Shown here in pieces: positions 8,666 to 17,794 of a DNA stretch of 64,000 nucleotides. The stretch spans positions 992,001 to 1,056,000 of the forward strand of contig OZ244045.1 of assembly GCA_965215295.1 (NCBI GenBank). The letters are read 5' to 3'. Origin of the DNA: HK1 sp965215295 (GTDB lineage: Bacteria > Pseudomonadota > Gammaproteobacteria > HK1). Each line of letters starts with the position of its first letter. The first letter of the stretch is position 1. The notes under the pieces were generated by a model. That model did no database searches. It was given only the letters and a program-made list of their open reading frames with translations, and was not told where the DNA came from. The translations under genes were made by a program, and so were the position numbers.

Positions 8666-9112
8666 ATGTTGCTGACCCGATACGAACCCTGGAACGCGTT
8701 GCGCCACCTCCAGAGCGAGATGAGCCGCGCGTTCGACAGCGCGATGGTCGAGGCCGAGGACGGCTCCAATGTGGTGACCAGCCGCTGGACACCGTCGGTG
8801 GACGTCAGGGAAGACAGCGGACGGTTCGTGATCACCGCCGACATTCCCGGAGTCGATCCCGAGGCCATCGAAGTCACGATGGAGAACGGGGTGCTCACCA
8901 TCAAGGGTGAGCGCAGGATCGAGACCCGGGACGAGGGCGACAGCGGCTACCGGAGGGTGGAGCGGGTCCACGGCAGCTTCTATCGCCGGTTCACGCTGCC
9001 CGACACCGCCGACGCCGAGGCCATCTCCGCCAGCGGCAGGCATGGTGTGCTGGAGGTGGTGGTCCCGAAACGGGCCGCGGTACAGCCCAGGCGGATCGCG
9101 GTCTCCCACTGA
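8666..9112 (+). CDS. small heat-shock protein, Hsp20/alpha-crystallin family
   Basis: A 148-residue holdase chaperone. The alpha-crystallin domain runs from about residue 40 (WTPSVDVREDSGRFVITADIPGV) to 138, with the conserved GVLTIKGER block and the C-terminal AxGVLEVVVPK-type strand (ASGRHGVLEVVVPK). It binds unfolding proteins in the cytoplasm under heat stress. The start is set by a strong GGAGGA Shine-Dalgarno eight bases upstream. A CTTGAAA heat-shock promoter lies ahead. It is convergent with rpoH, and a hairpin sits between them. Confidence 0.95.
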   Translation: MLLTRYEPWNALRHLQSEMSRAFDSAMVEAEDGSNVVTSRWTPSVDVREDSGRFVITADIPGVDPEAIEVTMENGVLTIKGERRIETRDEGDSGYRRVERVHGSFYRRFTLPDTADAEAISASGRHGVLEVVVPKRAAVQPRRIAVSH

Positions 9113-9131
9113 AGGAGTCGCACGAACGGAT

Positions 9132-9155
9132 GGGGCGGGCGGAATCGTCCGCCCC
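9132..9155. terminator. hairpin between convergent hsp20 and rpoH
   Basis: GGGGCGG (9132-9138) pairs with CCGCCCC (9149-9155). The stem continues through a G-T and two G-C pairs to a GAAT tetraloop, giving ten pairs. It lies 20 bp past the hsp20 stop and is followed by GTCTT on the plus strand. A bidirectional terminator is plausible although the T-tract is poor. Confidence 0.45.
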
Positions 9156-9279
9156 GTCTTGCGCCGGAAGTTCCTCGCCGGCCGGAGCAGGACGAACGGG
9201 CGGGTCGCGTGGGCGGGCGGCCGCGGTAGCCCGGCGGGCCGGGCGCGGAGCGCGGCCGGCGGGAGAAGCGTGAGCGGAT

Positions 9280-10131
9280 TCAGGCGAAGTTCGCGTCCGC
9301 CAGCGCGTCCCGGAGTTCCCCCAACGCCTGCGCCTCGATCTGGCGCACGCGCTCGGCGGAGATGGCGTACTCCTCGGCGAGCTCGCGGAGCTTCGCCTTC
9401 GGTTCGGCGAGCCAGCGCCGGCGCACGATGTCCCGGGCGCGTTCATCGAGCTTCTCCAGTCCGGCCCGCAACTGCGCGGCCCCGGCTGCGCGCCACTGCT
9501 CGGCGTCGATGACGGCCGCAGGGTCGAGCGCCGGGTCGGCGATGAACGTGGCGGGAACGGGGTGGCGATCGTCGTCGACGAGGCCGTCGAACGCCGCATC
9601 GCGCGCTTCGAGCCGGGACTCCATCTCGACGACGTCTTCGGGGCGCACCGCGAGGTCGCTCGCGATCTCGTCGATCTCTTCGTGCGACAACGCGCCGGGA
9701 CGCTGCTTCGCGCCCCGGAGGTTGAAGAAGAGCTTGCGTTGCGCCTTGGTGGTGGCGACCTTGACGATGCGCCAGTTGCGAAGCACGAACTCGTGGATCT
9801 CGGCCCGGATCCAGTGCATCGCGAACGAGACGAGTCGAACCCCCACCTCGGGGTCGAAGCGCTTGACCGCCTTCATGAGGCCGATGTTGCCTTCCTGGAT
9901 CAGGTCCTCCTGGGGCAGGCCGTAGCCGCGATAGCCCCGGGCCACCTTGGCGACGTACCGCAGGTGCGAGGTGACGAGGCGCCACGCCGCCTCGAGGTCG
10001 CCGTCACGCCGGAAACGGACCGCCAGGTCCCGCTCCTCGTCGGCGGACAGGAACGGAAACGCATGCACCGCCCGCAGGTAGCCCTGGAGATCCGCGACCG
10101 GTGCCGGCAACTGGTGGGTACGAGGGAGCAT
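9280..10131 (-). CDS. rpoH: RNA polymerase sigma-32 factor RpoH
   Basis: A 283-residue heat-shock sigma factor, the usual RpoH length. Region 2 shows YLRAVHAFPFLSADEE, LVTSHLRYVAKVARGYRGYG, LPQEDLIQEGNIGLMKAVKRFDP and FAMHWIRAEIHEFVLRNWR. The RpoH box is seen as KAQRKLFFNLR. Region 4 ends in an HTH (EEYAISAERVRQIEAQAL). It directs RNA polymerase to heat-shock promoters. It is convergent with hsp20, which has a matching -35 element. The ATG at 10131 (MLPRTHQLP) gives the family N-terminus; the much longer open frame upstream is an antisense-type extension. Confidence 0.96.
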   Translation of the reverse strand: MLPRTHQLPAPVADLQGYLRAVHAFPFLSADEERDLAVRFRRDGDLEAAWRLVTSHLRYVAKVARGYRGYGLPQEDLIQEGNIGLMKAVKRFDPEVGVRLVSFAMHWIRAEIHEFVLRNWRIVKVATTKAQRKLFFNLRGAKQRPGALSHEEIDEIASDLAVRPEDVVEMESRLEARDAAFDGLVDDDRHPVPATFIADPALDPAAVIDAEQWRAAGAAQLRAGLEKLDERARDIVRRRWLAEPKAKLRELAEEYAISAERVRQIEAQALGELRDALADANFA

Positions 10132-10247
10132 GACGGGTCGAGCCTCCGCTGGTGCGGGGGAGCCACGCGGCCGAGGAGCGCGTCCGCGGTCCGCGTGATT
10201 CCGATCGGCTTCGGAGATGGAGCCGGCGACCGCGATTTCAAGCCGGG

Positions 10248-12509
10248 CTAACCGCGATCGTCGGGCATTTCGAACCGCTCCGGATCGAGGAAGCGGTCGA
10301 GCACGTTCGCGAGCAGTCGCGAGACGTCGTTGTCGAACCCGTTGGTCGGCAGGCTGCCGCAGAACGTGATGGAGCCGGTCGAGAACACCGCCCCGCCCTG
10401 CGGAGTCTCGAAGAAGGTGAGGTCGGCACGAATCAGCTTCTCGGCCGGCTCGCCGGGCCAGGTGACGATGTGGGTGAGGTGCTCTTCGGGGACGAGTACC
10501 CAGGGGGCGTCGGGCGGGTGGTTCTCGGAGCTTGCGACGACCAGTGCGTGGGATGGGGTTCCAAGCCGCTTGTCGGCGCGGTCGAGCTCGAATCCCGCCG
10601 CGCCGTGGCCGCCGAGGCCATGGTCGCCGAAAGTCTCGCCGTCGATGCCTTCGAACATCCATGCGGCCCTCGGGCCGGATGCTTCCGGTCGCCGGCGGTA
10701 GTACGAGCCCACGTAGTTGCCCTGGGCGGTGAAGCCGACCCCGGAGAGGTTCTGCGGCGGACGGCCGTTGCGGCGCCACAGGCCACCGTACTCGCCGTCG
10801 AACTGGTTGTAGTACTCCCCGGGCTCCGCCGCCCATGCGCGGATTCCGCCTTCCCCGCGGCGGATTTCGATGACGCCCCGCTTCTCCGGCGACAGGGCCA
10901 CCTTCCAGTAGAAGCCGTTGCCCCCGAGGCAGCACAGCCGCCCGCCGCCGTCGCGGTAGCCTTCCAGCGCATCCAGGGTCTCGCGGGTGTGGTACTCGGA
11001 GTGGGTACCCGTGAGCACCACGCGATAGCCGTTCAGCACGTCCGCGCCTTCGTCGTGCAGCTCCTGATCGGTGACGACGTCGTAGTCGTGGCCCTTCGCC
11101 TCCAGCCACGACGTGAGGTGGGTGTCGGCGCAGAAGTGGCGCAGTCCCGAACCGCGAACGTCGGGGTACGGGTAGGTGATGTAGCCGATGCGCACGTTCA
11201 GCATGGGCCGGTGCCACGACGCGATGGAGATCCCGCTCCCGTCGAGGTGGTGGTTGTAGGTCGAGAGCCCGTACTCGACGTGGTCGCCGGGGTTGTGCGG
11301 ATAGCCGTTCCAGGCCGCGGCCTGGGCCTTCCAGTCCGCCTTCCACCGCGCGTCGCGCGTCCACTCGGGGCGGGCATGGTTCGCGTAGATCGTGTACGTG
11401 AACGTGGAGACCACCACCGCGATGGGTGCCGTGGCCGTCCCCTTCGGCGGCACCACGAAGAACGGGATGTTCTCCCGCGCCGTACCCGCCTCCAGCATCA
11501 GGGCACAGGTCGACGACCGGACGCCCGCGGGCACCGTCCACTCGAACGCGGCCGGCCAGCCGCAGTCCTCGAGGTCGTCCTCGTGAAAGTGGATGGCGGC
11601 GTATTCGTGCGGGGCGTGCCGCCAGCACATCTCCCGGCCGCTCCACCGCGAGCCGGTCATCCCCCGGGCCGGGACGTTCACGAGCCGGCCGTGGCGCCCG
11701 TGAGGGCCGGTGTCTTCGATCCGGCTCGATTCGACCCCGCGCGTGAAATCCCAGCGCGCGCTCGCCCCGGCCGCCGTGCCGCCGCGCGCGACGTCGTCGA
11801 TCTCGTCCGCGGCCAGCGCCCGATCGAACACCGCCGGCGCCTCGAGCTTGCCGTTGAAGTGCCGGGCCGGAAGCTCGTGGTCCACGGCCGCGAGCAGCAT
11901 CGGGACGTCCGCTGCGGGCGACGCCCCGGAGGGCAGCGCCGCTCTCGCGGTGCGTGGCGGCGGGACCTCTCCGAGTCGGGACGACAGCGCGGCCCATCCC
12001 GTGCGCACCTCGCCGGCCTCGGTGTCCACGACGAGCCATGCCGCATGCCAGGCCCGCTCGACCAGCGGATGCCCGACGACCGCCACGTCGCGCATCGAGG
12101 CGCCGTCGCCCATCGATGCGCACAGCCGGCGATGCTCGTCGATCGCCAGGGAGAACCCGCCTCCCGCCGCATCGGTACGCGAGACGATCGCCTGCCGCGC
12201 GCCCGCGAGGCGGGTCGGATGGACGAGACACGTCACCGAGAAGCTGCCCGTCCCGAAACAGCGCCCCGGGTCGTCGATGCGGGCGTACGAGCCGCGCGGC
12301 GAACGTCCCCCGCCCGCCGTCCCGCACGCCACCGGGGCGCTTTCGACCGGCTCGGTGAGGATGCCGGGCCCGGCGGGGTTCGGGTCCGCACAGATGACGC
12401 GCACGAGCTTCGCGTCGACGTCGGCTCCGGTGGTGTTGGCGAGATGGAACCGGATCGTCTCTCCGGGGCGAACCGACAGGCGATCGGCGTAACCGGTCAG
12501 TGGCAGCAT
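10248..12509 (-). CDS. N,N-dimethylformamidase large-subunit-like protein
   Basis: About 753 residues from the ATG at 12509 (MLPLTGYADRLSVRPGETI); an ATG eight codons earlier is also possible. The N-terminal part resembles a beta-sandwich with a LamG/concanavalin-like segment at ~200-290 (HFNGKLEAPAVFDRALAADEI). The C-terminal two thirds carries the conserved blocks of the dimethylformamidase beta-subunit family: PVRLVLTGTHSEYHT-like VVLTGTHSEYHTRETLDAL, GGNGFYWKVA, and FCGSLPTNGFDNDVSRLLANV near the end. That family hydrolyses small amides using iron. No small alpha-subunit gene is adjacent, so activity is uncertain. It lies between rpoH and boxB on the same strand. Confidence 0.82.
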   Translation of the reverse strand: MLPLTGYADRLSVRPGETIRFHLANTTGADVDAKLVRVICADPNPAGPGILTEPVESAPVACGTAGGGRSPRGSYARIDDPGRCFGTGSFSVTCLVHPTRLAGARQAIVSRTDAAGGGFSLAIDEHRRLCASMGDGASMRDVAVVGHPLVERAWHAAWLVVDTEAGEVRTGWAALSSRLGEVPPPRTARAALPSGASPAADVPMLLAAVDHELPARHFNGKLEAPAVFDRALAADEIDDVARGGTAAGASARWDFTRGVESSRIEDTGPHGRHGRLVNVPARGMTGSRWSGREMCWRHAPHEYAAIHFHEDDLEDCGWPAAFEWTVPAGVRSSTCALMLEAGTARENIPFFVVPPKGTATAPIAVVVSTFTYTIYANHARPEWTRDARWKADWKAQAAAWNGYPHNPGDHVEYGLSTYNHHLDGSGISIASWHRPMLNVRIGYITYPYPDVRGSGLRHFCADTHLTSWLEAKGHDYDVVTDQELHDEGADVLNGYRVVLTGTHSEYHTRETLDALEGYRDGGGRLCCLGGNGFYWKVALSPEKRGVIEIRRGEGGIRAWAAEPGEYYNQFDGEYGGLWRRNGRPPQNLSGVGFTAQGNYVGSYYRRRPEASGPRAAWMFEGIDGETFGDHGLGGHGAAGFELDRADKRLGTPSHALVVASSENHPPDAPWVLVPEEHLTHIVTWPGEPAEKLIRADLTFFETPQGGAVFSTGSITFCGSLPTNGFDNDVSRLLANVLDRFLDPERFEMPDDRG

Positions 12510-12591
12510 GGCAATCGGTCCTCGGGCCCGCATCCGGCATCCCGGCCGGCGTCCCGAAAGGCATTCTCACAGAAACGGGCCGGCGAAGCCC

Positions 12592-12790
12592 GGCCGCGCG
12601 GGGACCGCGACGATTCGGGAAGGGGCATGGCCGGCGGCTCGCTCGCGGCCCCGGTCGCGCAGGGACGGCGCTTGCGGATCCCCGAGCACTCCGCGTCGGC
12701 GTACCGCGACCCTGGCCGCGCGGGGACGGCGCCCGAGAGGAAGCCGCCATGGACACACCGGCTCCGCGGGCCCGGTCGCGCAGGGACGGC
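12592..12790. repeat. about 60 bp quasi-tandem repeat, four units
   Basis: The motif GGYCGCGCRGGGACSGCG recurs at about 12592, 12653, 12713 and 12773, a period near 60 bp, with diverged sequence between. The array fills most of the gap between boxB (stop 12800) and the start of the dimethylformamidase-like gene. No coding frame is supported in it. Confidence 0.55.
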
Positions 12791-12799
12791 GACGGCCGT

Positions 12800-14221
12800 T
12801 CAGTCGAGCCGCACGTACTCGAAGTCGATGGACTGGTGGTTGATGCCGCGCGAGGGCGGCGCGATCCAGTTGGCGAACCTTCCGGGCTCGGTGACCGCCT
12901 CCGGCATCAGGGAACGGACGTAGGCGCGATCGGACTCCGACGGCAGCCACTCCTCCGCCCGGTCCCGCCAGGTGGCCCCGTCGACGACCGCACCCCGCGG
13001 CGTCACGTCCAGTTCCGCGAACGCGCCGACCCGGCGGTTGAACGCGACGTGCGGGAGCGCGAGCCCGAACTCCACCCCGAAGCTGCGGATCACCCGGTTG
13101 ATCCGCTCGACACCCGTCTCGACGTCCGCGACGAAGTCGTCGCGCAGGCGTTCGTTCAGGGCGTTGAGGGCGGGGACGTCGACCTTGCGGAACGCGCCGT
13201 CGCGCCATTGCGTCACCGGGTACGTCGCGTGGTCCAGACGGTGGTCGTCGTCGATGCCGGCCTCGTGGAAGCGGCCCTTGAGCCCGCCGGTGTAGCCGGC
13301 GGCGGCATTGGTCGAGATCTCCGCGCCGAACAGGTCCAGGGTCACGCTGAAGTGGAAGTTCAGGTACTTCTGGAACGTCGGGAGATCGATGACCCCGAAC
13401 CGCCGCACGTCGCCGGTGTCGTGCTCGCGCATGATCTCGCAGGTGCGCTGGACCACCCGGGCGAGCCCGGTGATGCCGACGAACATGTGGTGCGCCTCCT
13501 CGGTCAGCATGAACCGGCAGGTCCTCGCCAGAGGATCGAAGGCGGACTCGGCCAGGGAGTGGAGCTGGAACTTGCCGTCGCGATCGGTGAGGAAGGTGAA
13601 CATGAACAGCGCGAGCCAGTCGGGGGTCCGCTCGTTGAAGGCGGTGAGGATGCGGGGCCGGTCCGCATCCCCGGAACGGCGCTCCAGCAGCGCCTGCGCC
13701 TCCTCGCGCCCGTCGCGGCCGAAGTGGGCGTGCAGCAGGTAGACCATCGCCCACAGGTGGCGCCCTTCCTCGACGTTGATCTGGAACAGGTTGCGCAGGT
13801 CGTAACCCGACGGGCAGGTCCGGCCGAGATGGCGTTGCTGCTCGACCGAGGCCGGCTCGGTATCGCCCTGGATCACGATCAGCCGGCGCAGCGCCGCGCG
13901 GTAGTCGCCCGGTACCCGCTGCCAGACCGGCTCGCCCCTGTGGTCCCCGAAGCCGATGCGCCGGTCCGGTTCGGGGTCCGCGAGGAAGACGCCCCAGCGG
14001 TAGTCCGGCATCCGGGTGAATCCGAAGTTCGCCCAGCCGCTGCGCTCCACGGAGGTCGCGGTGCGCAGGTACACCTCCGGCGCGCTGCCCGCCACCGGCC
14101 CCATCTCGCGCCACCAGTCGAGAAAGGCCGGCTGCCACTGCTCCAGCGCGCGCCGGAGGCGGCGGTCGGAGGCGAGGTCCACGTTGTTGGGAATGCGATC
14201 GTTCAAGTCGACGGAAGACAT
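12800..14221 (-). CDS. boxB: benzoyl-CoA 2,3-epoxidase subunit BoxB
   Basis: A 473-residue diiron oxygenase component of the aerobic benzoyl-CoA (box) pathway, equal to the family length. Iron-ligand motifs are intact: NVEEGRHLW (E151, E152, H155) and LTEEAHHMF (E241, E242, H244). The N-terminus (NNVDLASDRRLRRALEQWQPAFLDWW) and the C-terminal NHQSIDFEYVRLD are characteristic of BoxB. With the reductase BoxA it epoxidises the benzoyl-CoA ring in the cytoplasm. BoxA is not in the window, and boxC lies 8 kb away on the same strand rather than next to it. Confidence 0.96.
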   Translation of the reverse strand: MSSVDLNDRIPNNVDLASDRRLRRALEQWQPAFLDWWREMGPVAGSAPEVYLRTATSVERSGWANFGFTRMPDYRWGVFLADPEPDRRIGFGDHRGEPVWQRVPGDYRAALRRLIVIQGDTEPASVEQQRHLGRTCPSGYDLRNLFQINVEEGRHLWAMVYLLHAHFGRDGREEAQALLERRSGDADRPRILTAFNERTPDWLALFMFTFLTDRDGKFQLHSLAESAFDPLARTCRFMLTEEAHHMFVGITGLARVVQRTCEIMREHDTGDVRRFGVIDLPTFQKYLNFHFSVTLDLFGAEISTNAAAGYTGGLKGRFHEAGIDDDHRLDHATYPVTQWRDGAFRKVDVPALNALNERLRDDFVADVETGVERINRVIRSFGVEFGLALPHVAFNRRVGAFAELDVTPRGAVVDGATWRDRAEEWLPSESDRAYVRSLMPEAVTEPGRFANWIAPPSRGINHQSIDFEYVRLD

Positions 14222-14496
14222 TTCAGAACCCCTGTTCGTCGCGGCGAGGCGTCCCGGGCGCCACCCTGCCCGCCCGCCTCGGCCAGACCTTCACTGCAAC
14301 AACGTATTGGCTTTGCTGGCCTTTATCAATCCGGACAAGTCCCCCCGGCGCGAGGATTGCCGGGGTCTTGCGGTTGTCCCGGGAGGAAAGTAACAATCCG
14401 TTGGAGATGTCAGTGGGAGGCTCATCTTGCAATGAACGGGCATCGGACGCCGCTGGCGGCACGCCGCGCAAGCGGCCTGTGGACGACTCGGGCAAC
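14222..14496. other. divergent intergenic region of boxB and the lipoprotein cluster
   Basis: The 275 bp between two divergent genes includes a stretch of unusually low GC (about 14285-14345) that must hold at least the boxB promoter. On the minus strand TTGATA and TACGTT occur 17 bp apart, a weak promoter match. One TGCA, the core of the BzdR/BoxR-type operator, occurs nearby, but the full operator is not present. Confidence 0.4.
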
Positions 14497-15966
14497 ATGA
14501 CGCGCTCGAAGATCGGAATGCGCAACATGCGCTGGGCCGGGTCCGGAGGGCGTTGCGCAATGCTCGCGTGGGCAGTGTTCCTGCTCTCCGGCTGCGCCGG
14601 CATGACGGACATCGACGAGGCCCACGACTTCATGGCGCTGTACTCGCAAGGTGACTACCACGCGGCGGCGGGAACCCTCGGGGGCGAGACCGCCCTGGAT
14701 TACGACGAGAAGAATCTGCTGACCTCGTTGCAGGTGGGCACGGCACTGAGAGCGGCGGGCGAATATCGGGCGGCTCAGACCGCGTTCGACCGCGCGGAGT
14801 CCGAACTCCTGTGGAAATCCGACGAGATCGCGAGTGTCGATGATCTCCTTTCGGCCGGGCTCACGCTTGTAACGAACGATCTGGCGCGACCGTACCAGGG
14901 GAACATTCTTGACGGAGTCCTGGTCAACACGTTCAAGGCGATGAACGCGGTGCATCTGGGCGACATGGACCGCGCCCGGGTCGAGTTGAACCGTGCGGAG
15001 CAGCGCCAGGCCAATGCCGTCGAACAACTGGCGGTCAAGGTGCGCGCTCTTGGCGAAGGTGATTCCGGGGAAGAGGAGGATCGCGAGACTTATGCCCGGG
15101 AAGTCGACGGTGCCCTCGCCGAGGTCCGGAGGCCGGACAGTCCGGTGGCCAAACGCCTCGCCGCGGTCGAAGCACTGGGTGAATACCGAGGCCTGCGGAA
15201 TCCGTTCACCGACTGGCTGCATGGTGCTTTCCGGATGGCGGCCGGCGAAACGAACAGGGCATCCAACCTGTTCCGCGATGCGGCCGTTCTCGACGGCCGG
15301 AACAATCGACATGTTCTGGCCGACCTCCTGCAGGCTGAAACAGCGGCCGGCAGCTTGGCGGAAGCGCCTGAGCGAGTATGGATCGTTCACGAGGATGGCA
15401 CCGGACCAACATTGAACGAGTTCCGTTTCGAGTTTCCGGTACTTGTTCCCGATGGTGCAGTCCTCGTGGGCATCGCGCTCCCGGAGTTCGTGGAAGGTAC
15501 GCCCGCGGTGGGAACACTGGCCATCGACGCGGACGGTCGAAGCCATCGGACGGAGCCCCTTCTGGACGTCGATCGTTATGCGGCCACCGAATTCCGGGCC
15601 GGATATGACGCGATGGCGGGCAAGGCGGTTGCCTCGGCCGTAGTCAGAGCCGTCCTGCAGGTCGTCGCTCGGAAGACAGCGGAAGAGCAGGGTGGTGCGT
15701 TGTTCGGCGCAATCGTGGAGGTGACTTCCATCGTCGGGGCATCGATGCTGACTCGAGCGGACACCCGGACGTGGCTCTCGTTGCCGAAGTCCATCGGTAT
15801 TGCGAGCCTGCCGAGACCATCCGACGGCAGGCTCGTGATCACCACCCCCGACGGACAGGCGGTCTACGACGACGCTCTCCCCGCGGGGCGCTTCGTTCTG
15901 GTCACGGTGAAAACGGTCCGACGAGGCACATTGCCCACCGTACACGTCGCGGCATTCGGCGAATAG
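14497..15966 (+). CDS. COG3014-type outer-membrane lipoprotein
   Basis: About 489 residues from the ATG at 14497 (MTRSKIGMRNMRW); ATGs at 14518 or 14527 are also possible. A lipoprotein signal ends at LLSGC with the acylated Cys at ~33. The mature part is helical with TPR-like spacing (FMALYSQGDYHAAAGTL, ALRAAGEYRAAQTAFDRAE). A later domain carries NEFRFEFPVLVP and GYDAMAGKAVASAVVRAVL, as in the uncharacterised COG3014 family found next to ycfL-lpoB in other gammaproteobacteria. It likely acts at the inner face of the outer membrane with the LpoB system. Confidence 0.85.
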   Translation: MTRSKIGMRNMRWAGSGGRCAMLAWAVFLLSGCAGMTDIDEAHDFMALYSQGDYHAAAGTLGGETALDYDEKNLLTSLQVGTALRAAGEYRAAQTAFDRAESELLWKSDEIASVDDLLSAGLTLVTNDLARPYQGNILDGVLVNTFKAMNAVHLGDMDRARVELNRAEQRQANAVEQLAVKVRALGEGDSGEEEDRETYAREVDGALAEVRRPDSPVAKRLAAVEALGEYRGLRNPFTDWLHGAFRMAAGETNRASNLFRDAAVLDGRNNRHVLADLLQAETAAGSLAEAPERVWIVHEDGTGPTLNEFRFEFPVLVPDGAVLVGIALPEFVEGTPAVGTLAIDADGRSHRTEPLLDVDRYAATEFRAGYDAMAGKAVASAVVRAVLQVVARKTAEEQGGALFGAIVEVTSIVGASMLTRADTRTWLSLPKSIGIASLPRPSDGRLVITTPDGQAVYDDALPAGRFVLVTVKTVRRGTLPTVHVAAFGE

Positions 15967-16012
15967 AGGTGGTCCGGGAATGACTGGCGTCGACACTGCG
16001 GAGGAACGTCTC

Positions 16013-16516
16013 ATGATACCGAAGTCGTGTAGCAACATGGTGCCGCGCATTCGAAACATGAACATCGGCTCCCTGCTCGGCGCAGTTGCATCGATCGTGC
16101 TGGTAGCGGGCTTGGCTGGCTGCACCGGCCATGCGAGCGGCGCGGTCGCCGTTGCGCCGTGGTGGGAGCCTCACCTGAGTGTCGACCGTGACCTGAAAAC
16201 GCGCGGACTGCGGGAGATCGAGCTGATCCGGTCGCGCAGCCGGTCCGGCTTTCTTCGTGTGACCTGCGAGTACACCAATGAATCGGACACGACTCTTTCG
16301 TCGCTCTTTCGCTTTACGTGGCTCGATGAATCCGGTCAGCCCGTCAGGAGCATTCCGGGGCTTCCGGACGGATGGCGGTCGGTTCACACTCTGCCTCGGA
16401 CGCGAGCGACATTTTCAGGCATCGCGCCGAGAGACGACATTCAGGATTTCCGGCTCGAATTGATCGCTGCGCACCGACTGAAAGGACGGCCACCGCAGTC
16501 GACGCCGGACCGCTGA
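16013..16516 (+). CDS. YcfL-type lipoprotein (DUF1425)
   Basis: A 167-residue lipoprotein. The ATG at 16013 is preceded at a good distance by GGAGGA; a further in-frame ATG at 15980 has no such site. The signal segment runs to LAGC, with the lipid Cys at residue 37. The mature ~130 residues form the small beta-rich DUF1425/YcfL domain (GFLRVTCEYTNESD, FRFTWLDESGQPV). Its job is unknown, but it is conserved directly upstream of lpoB, as here. It starts 46 bp after the COG3014 gene and ends 54 bp before lpoB. Confidence 0.85.
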   Translation: MIPKSCSNMVPRIRNMNIGSLLGAVASIVLVAGLAGCTGHASGAVAVAPWWEPHLSVDRDLKTRGLREIELIRSRSRSGFLRVTCEYTNESDTTLSSLFRFTWLDESGQPVRSIPGLPDGWRSVHTLPRTRATFSGIAPRDDIQDFRLELIAAHRLKGRPPQSTPDR

Positions 16517-16570
16517 GCTCAAGGCAGCACCATCCAGTTCACAGTTCACAGACAGCCAAGGTACGGAATC

Positions 16571-17227
16571 ATGCTCCTCACTACCCGCAAGACATTCCTT
16601 CGTTTCATGCCGCTGGTGGCGGTCGCGTCGGTAGCGCTGACCGGCTGTTCCACGAAGACGACCGTGGTCAATCTGAGCGACCCCGGATATACGACGAGTC
16701 CGCAGGCCGGGGGCGAGACTACCCTGGGGCTCGACTACCGGGATTTCGAGTTTTCGGCCAAACAGGCGATCGACTCCTTCCTCGGCAGTCCGCTGTCGCG
16801 CAAGCCGGGCAGCAATGCGCCCTGGGTCATGGCGGTGAGCCGCATCATCAACGACACCACCATCAATCTCGATACGGATCAGCTTGTGAAGAAAATTCGC
16901 ATCGCACTTCTCAACAGTGGACGGGTGATCGTCACAACGGCGGTCGGTGCGGACGGACCCGAAGACAAACTGAGCGCAGAGGTCCGGCAGCTCAGGGACT
17001 CCAAGCTCTTCAATCAGAAGACGGTGGCCGGAGAAGGCACGATGGTCGCGCCGGAGCTGAGCCTTTCGGGCAAGATCATCCAACGCGCGAGCACCGTCGG
17101 GAAGAAGCAGCAGGTCGACTACTACTTCCAGCTTACGATGACGAACATCGATACGGGCCTTGCCTATTGGGAGTTCGAGCAGGTCATCGCGAAGCTGGGC
17201 TCGAATCAGGACTTCTCCTGGAACTAG
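16571..17227 (+). CDS. lpoB: penicillin-binding protein activator LpoB
   Basis: A 218-residue lipoprotein with an LTGC lipobox (Cys26). The C-terminal globular domain (~55-218) carries the LpoB signatures VMAVSRIINDTTINLDTDQL, VAPELSLSGKII and YYFQLTMTNIDTGLAYWE. LpoB is anchored in the outer membrane and reaches through peptidoglycan to stimulate the transpeptidase/glycosyltransferase PBP1b. The linker after the lipid anchor is short here compared with enterobacterial LpoB. It belongs to the COG3014-ycfL-lpoB operon. Confidence 0.93.
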   Translation: MLLTTRKTFLRFMPLVAVASVALTGCSTKTTVVNLSDPGYTTSPQAGGETTLGLDYRDFEFSAKQAIDSFLGSPLSRKPGSNAPWVMAVSRIINDTTINLDTDQLVKKIRIALLNSGRVIVTTAVGADGPEDKLSAEVRQLRDSKLFNQKTVAGEGTMVAPELSLSGKIIQRASTVGKKQQVDYYFQLTMTNIDTGLAYWEFEQVIAKLGSNQDFSWN

Positions 17228-17312
17228 AACATGCCGGCACCATCGCTTCCGGGTTGCATCATGAACAGCGTTGACACGCCTCGGGGGATAATCGAGAGCC
17301 AGATTTTCGAAT

Positions 17313-17771
17313 ATGAAAAAAGATGAGCTTCCGGACGAATTCGGGGTTCGCGTCTGGTGGGATGAACAAGGTTGTCCCGCGCTCGTGTCGTTCGGGCAAT
17401 GGGAAAGCACTGTGGGCACGTATATTGAAGAGGGATTCAACTTGCCACGTGGTGGTGTGCCAGAGGAAATCGAAGATGCCGAGGTGGTGGACAAGTTGGT
17501 AGAAAGGGTCCGGATAGAGGCGAGAGTGGATCTTGCGGGATATACCACTGCAAGAGAATGGTCGGCTCGACATCCCCTTCTCGACGAGCATGAGATCGTG
17601 GGGGTGGTTGCCTATTGGTCTCCTGCCCGTGAGGACGCGATCCGCAAAACGATCGGGGAAGAAGCCAAGCATGCGCCTCCGTCCCCTTCGGAGCAGGCTT
17701 CACGGGAATCGCCGAAACCGCAAGCCAGCGGCAGTACTCAAAGCCGGGCTCCGGATTTCTCCGATTTCTGA
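17313..17771 (+). CDS. hypothetical protein in LpoB cluster
   Basis: A 152-residue, acidic and soluble protein with no signal peptide, not recognised. Residues 1-110 look globular (FGVRVWWDEQGCPALVSFGQWES, LLDEHEIVGVVAYWSP), and the last 40 are Ser/Pro/Glu-rich and probably disordered. The DNA here is less GC-rich than its surroundings. It sits 85 bp after lpoB and 23 bp before the CsgG-like gene, so it is probably in the same operon and may be a cytoplasmic accessory of the envelope cluster (inference). Confidence 0.7.
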   Translation: MKKDELPDEFGVRVWWDEQGCPALVSFGQWESTVGTYIEEGFNLPRGGVPEEIEDAEVVDKLVERVRIEARVDLAGYTTAREWSARHPLLDEHEIVGVVAYWSPAREDAIRKTIGEEAKHAPPSPSEQASRESPKPQASGSTQSRAPDFSDF

Positions 17772-17794
17772 AAGAGAGCTGGCAGGAGCGAGTC

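Noticed and set aside
16372..17274. 300-codon frame overlapping lpoB
   Set aside because: It is a shadow frame of ycfL/lpoB; its Gln/Arg/His-rich sequence has no domain, whereas lpoB in the other frame is complete.
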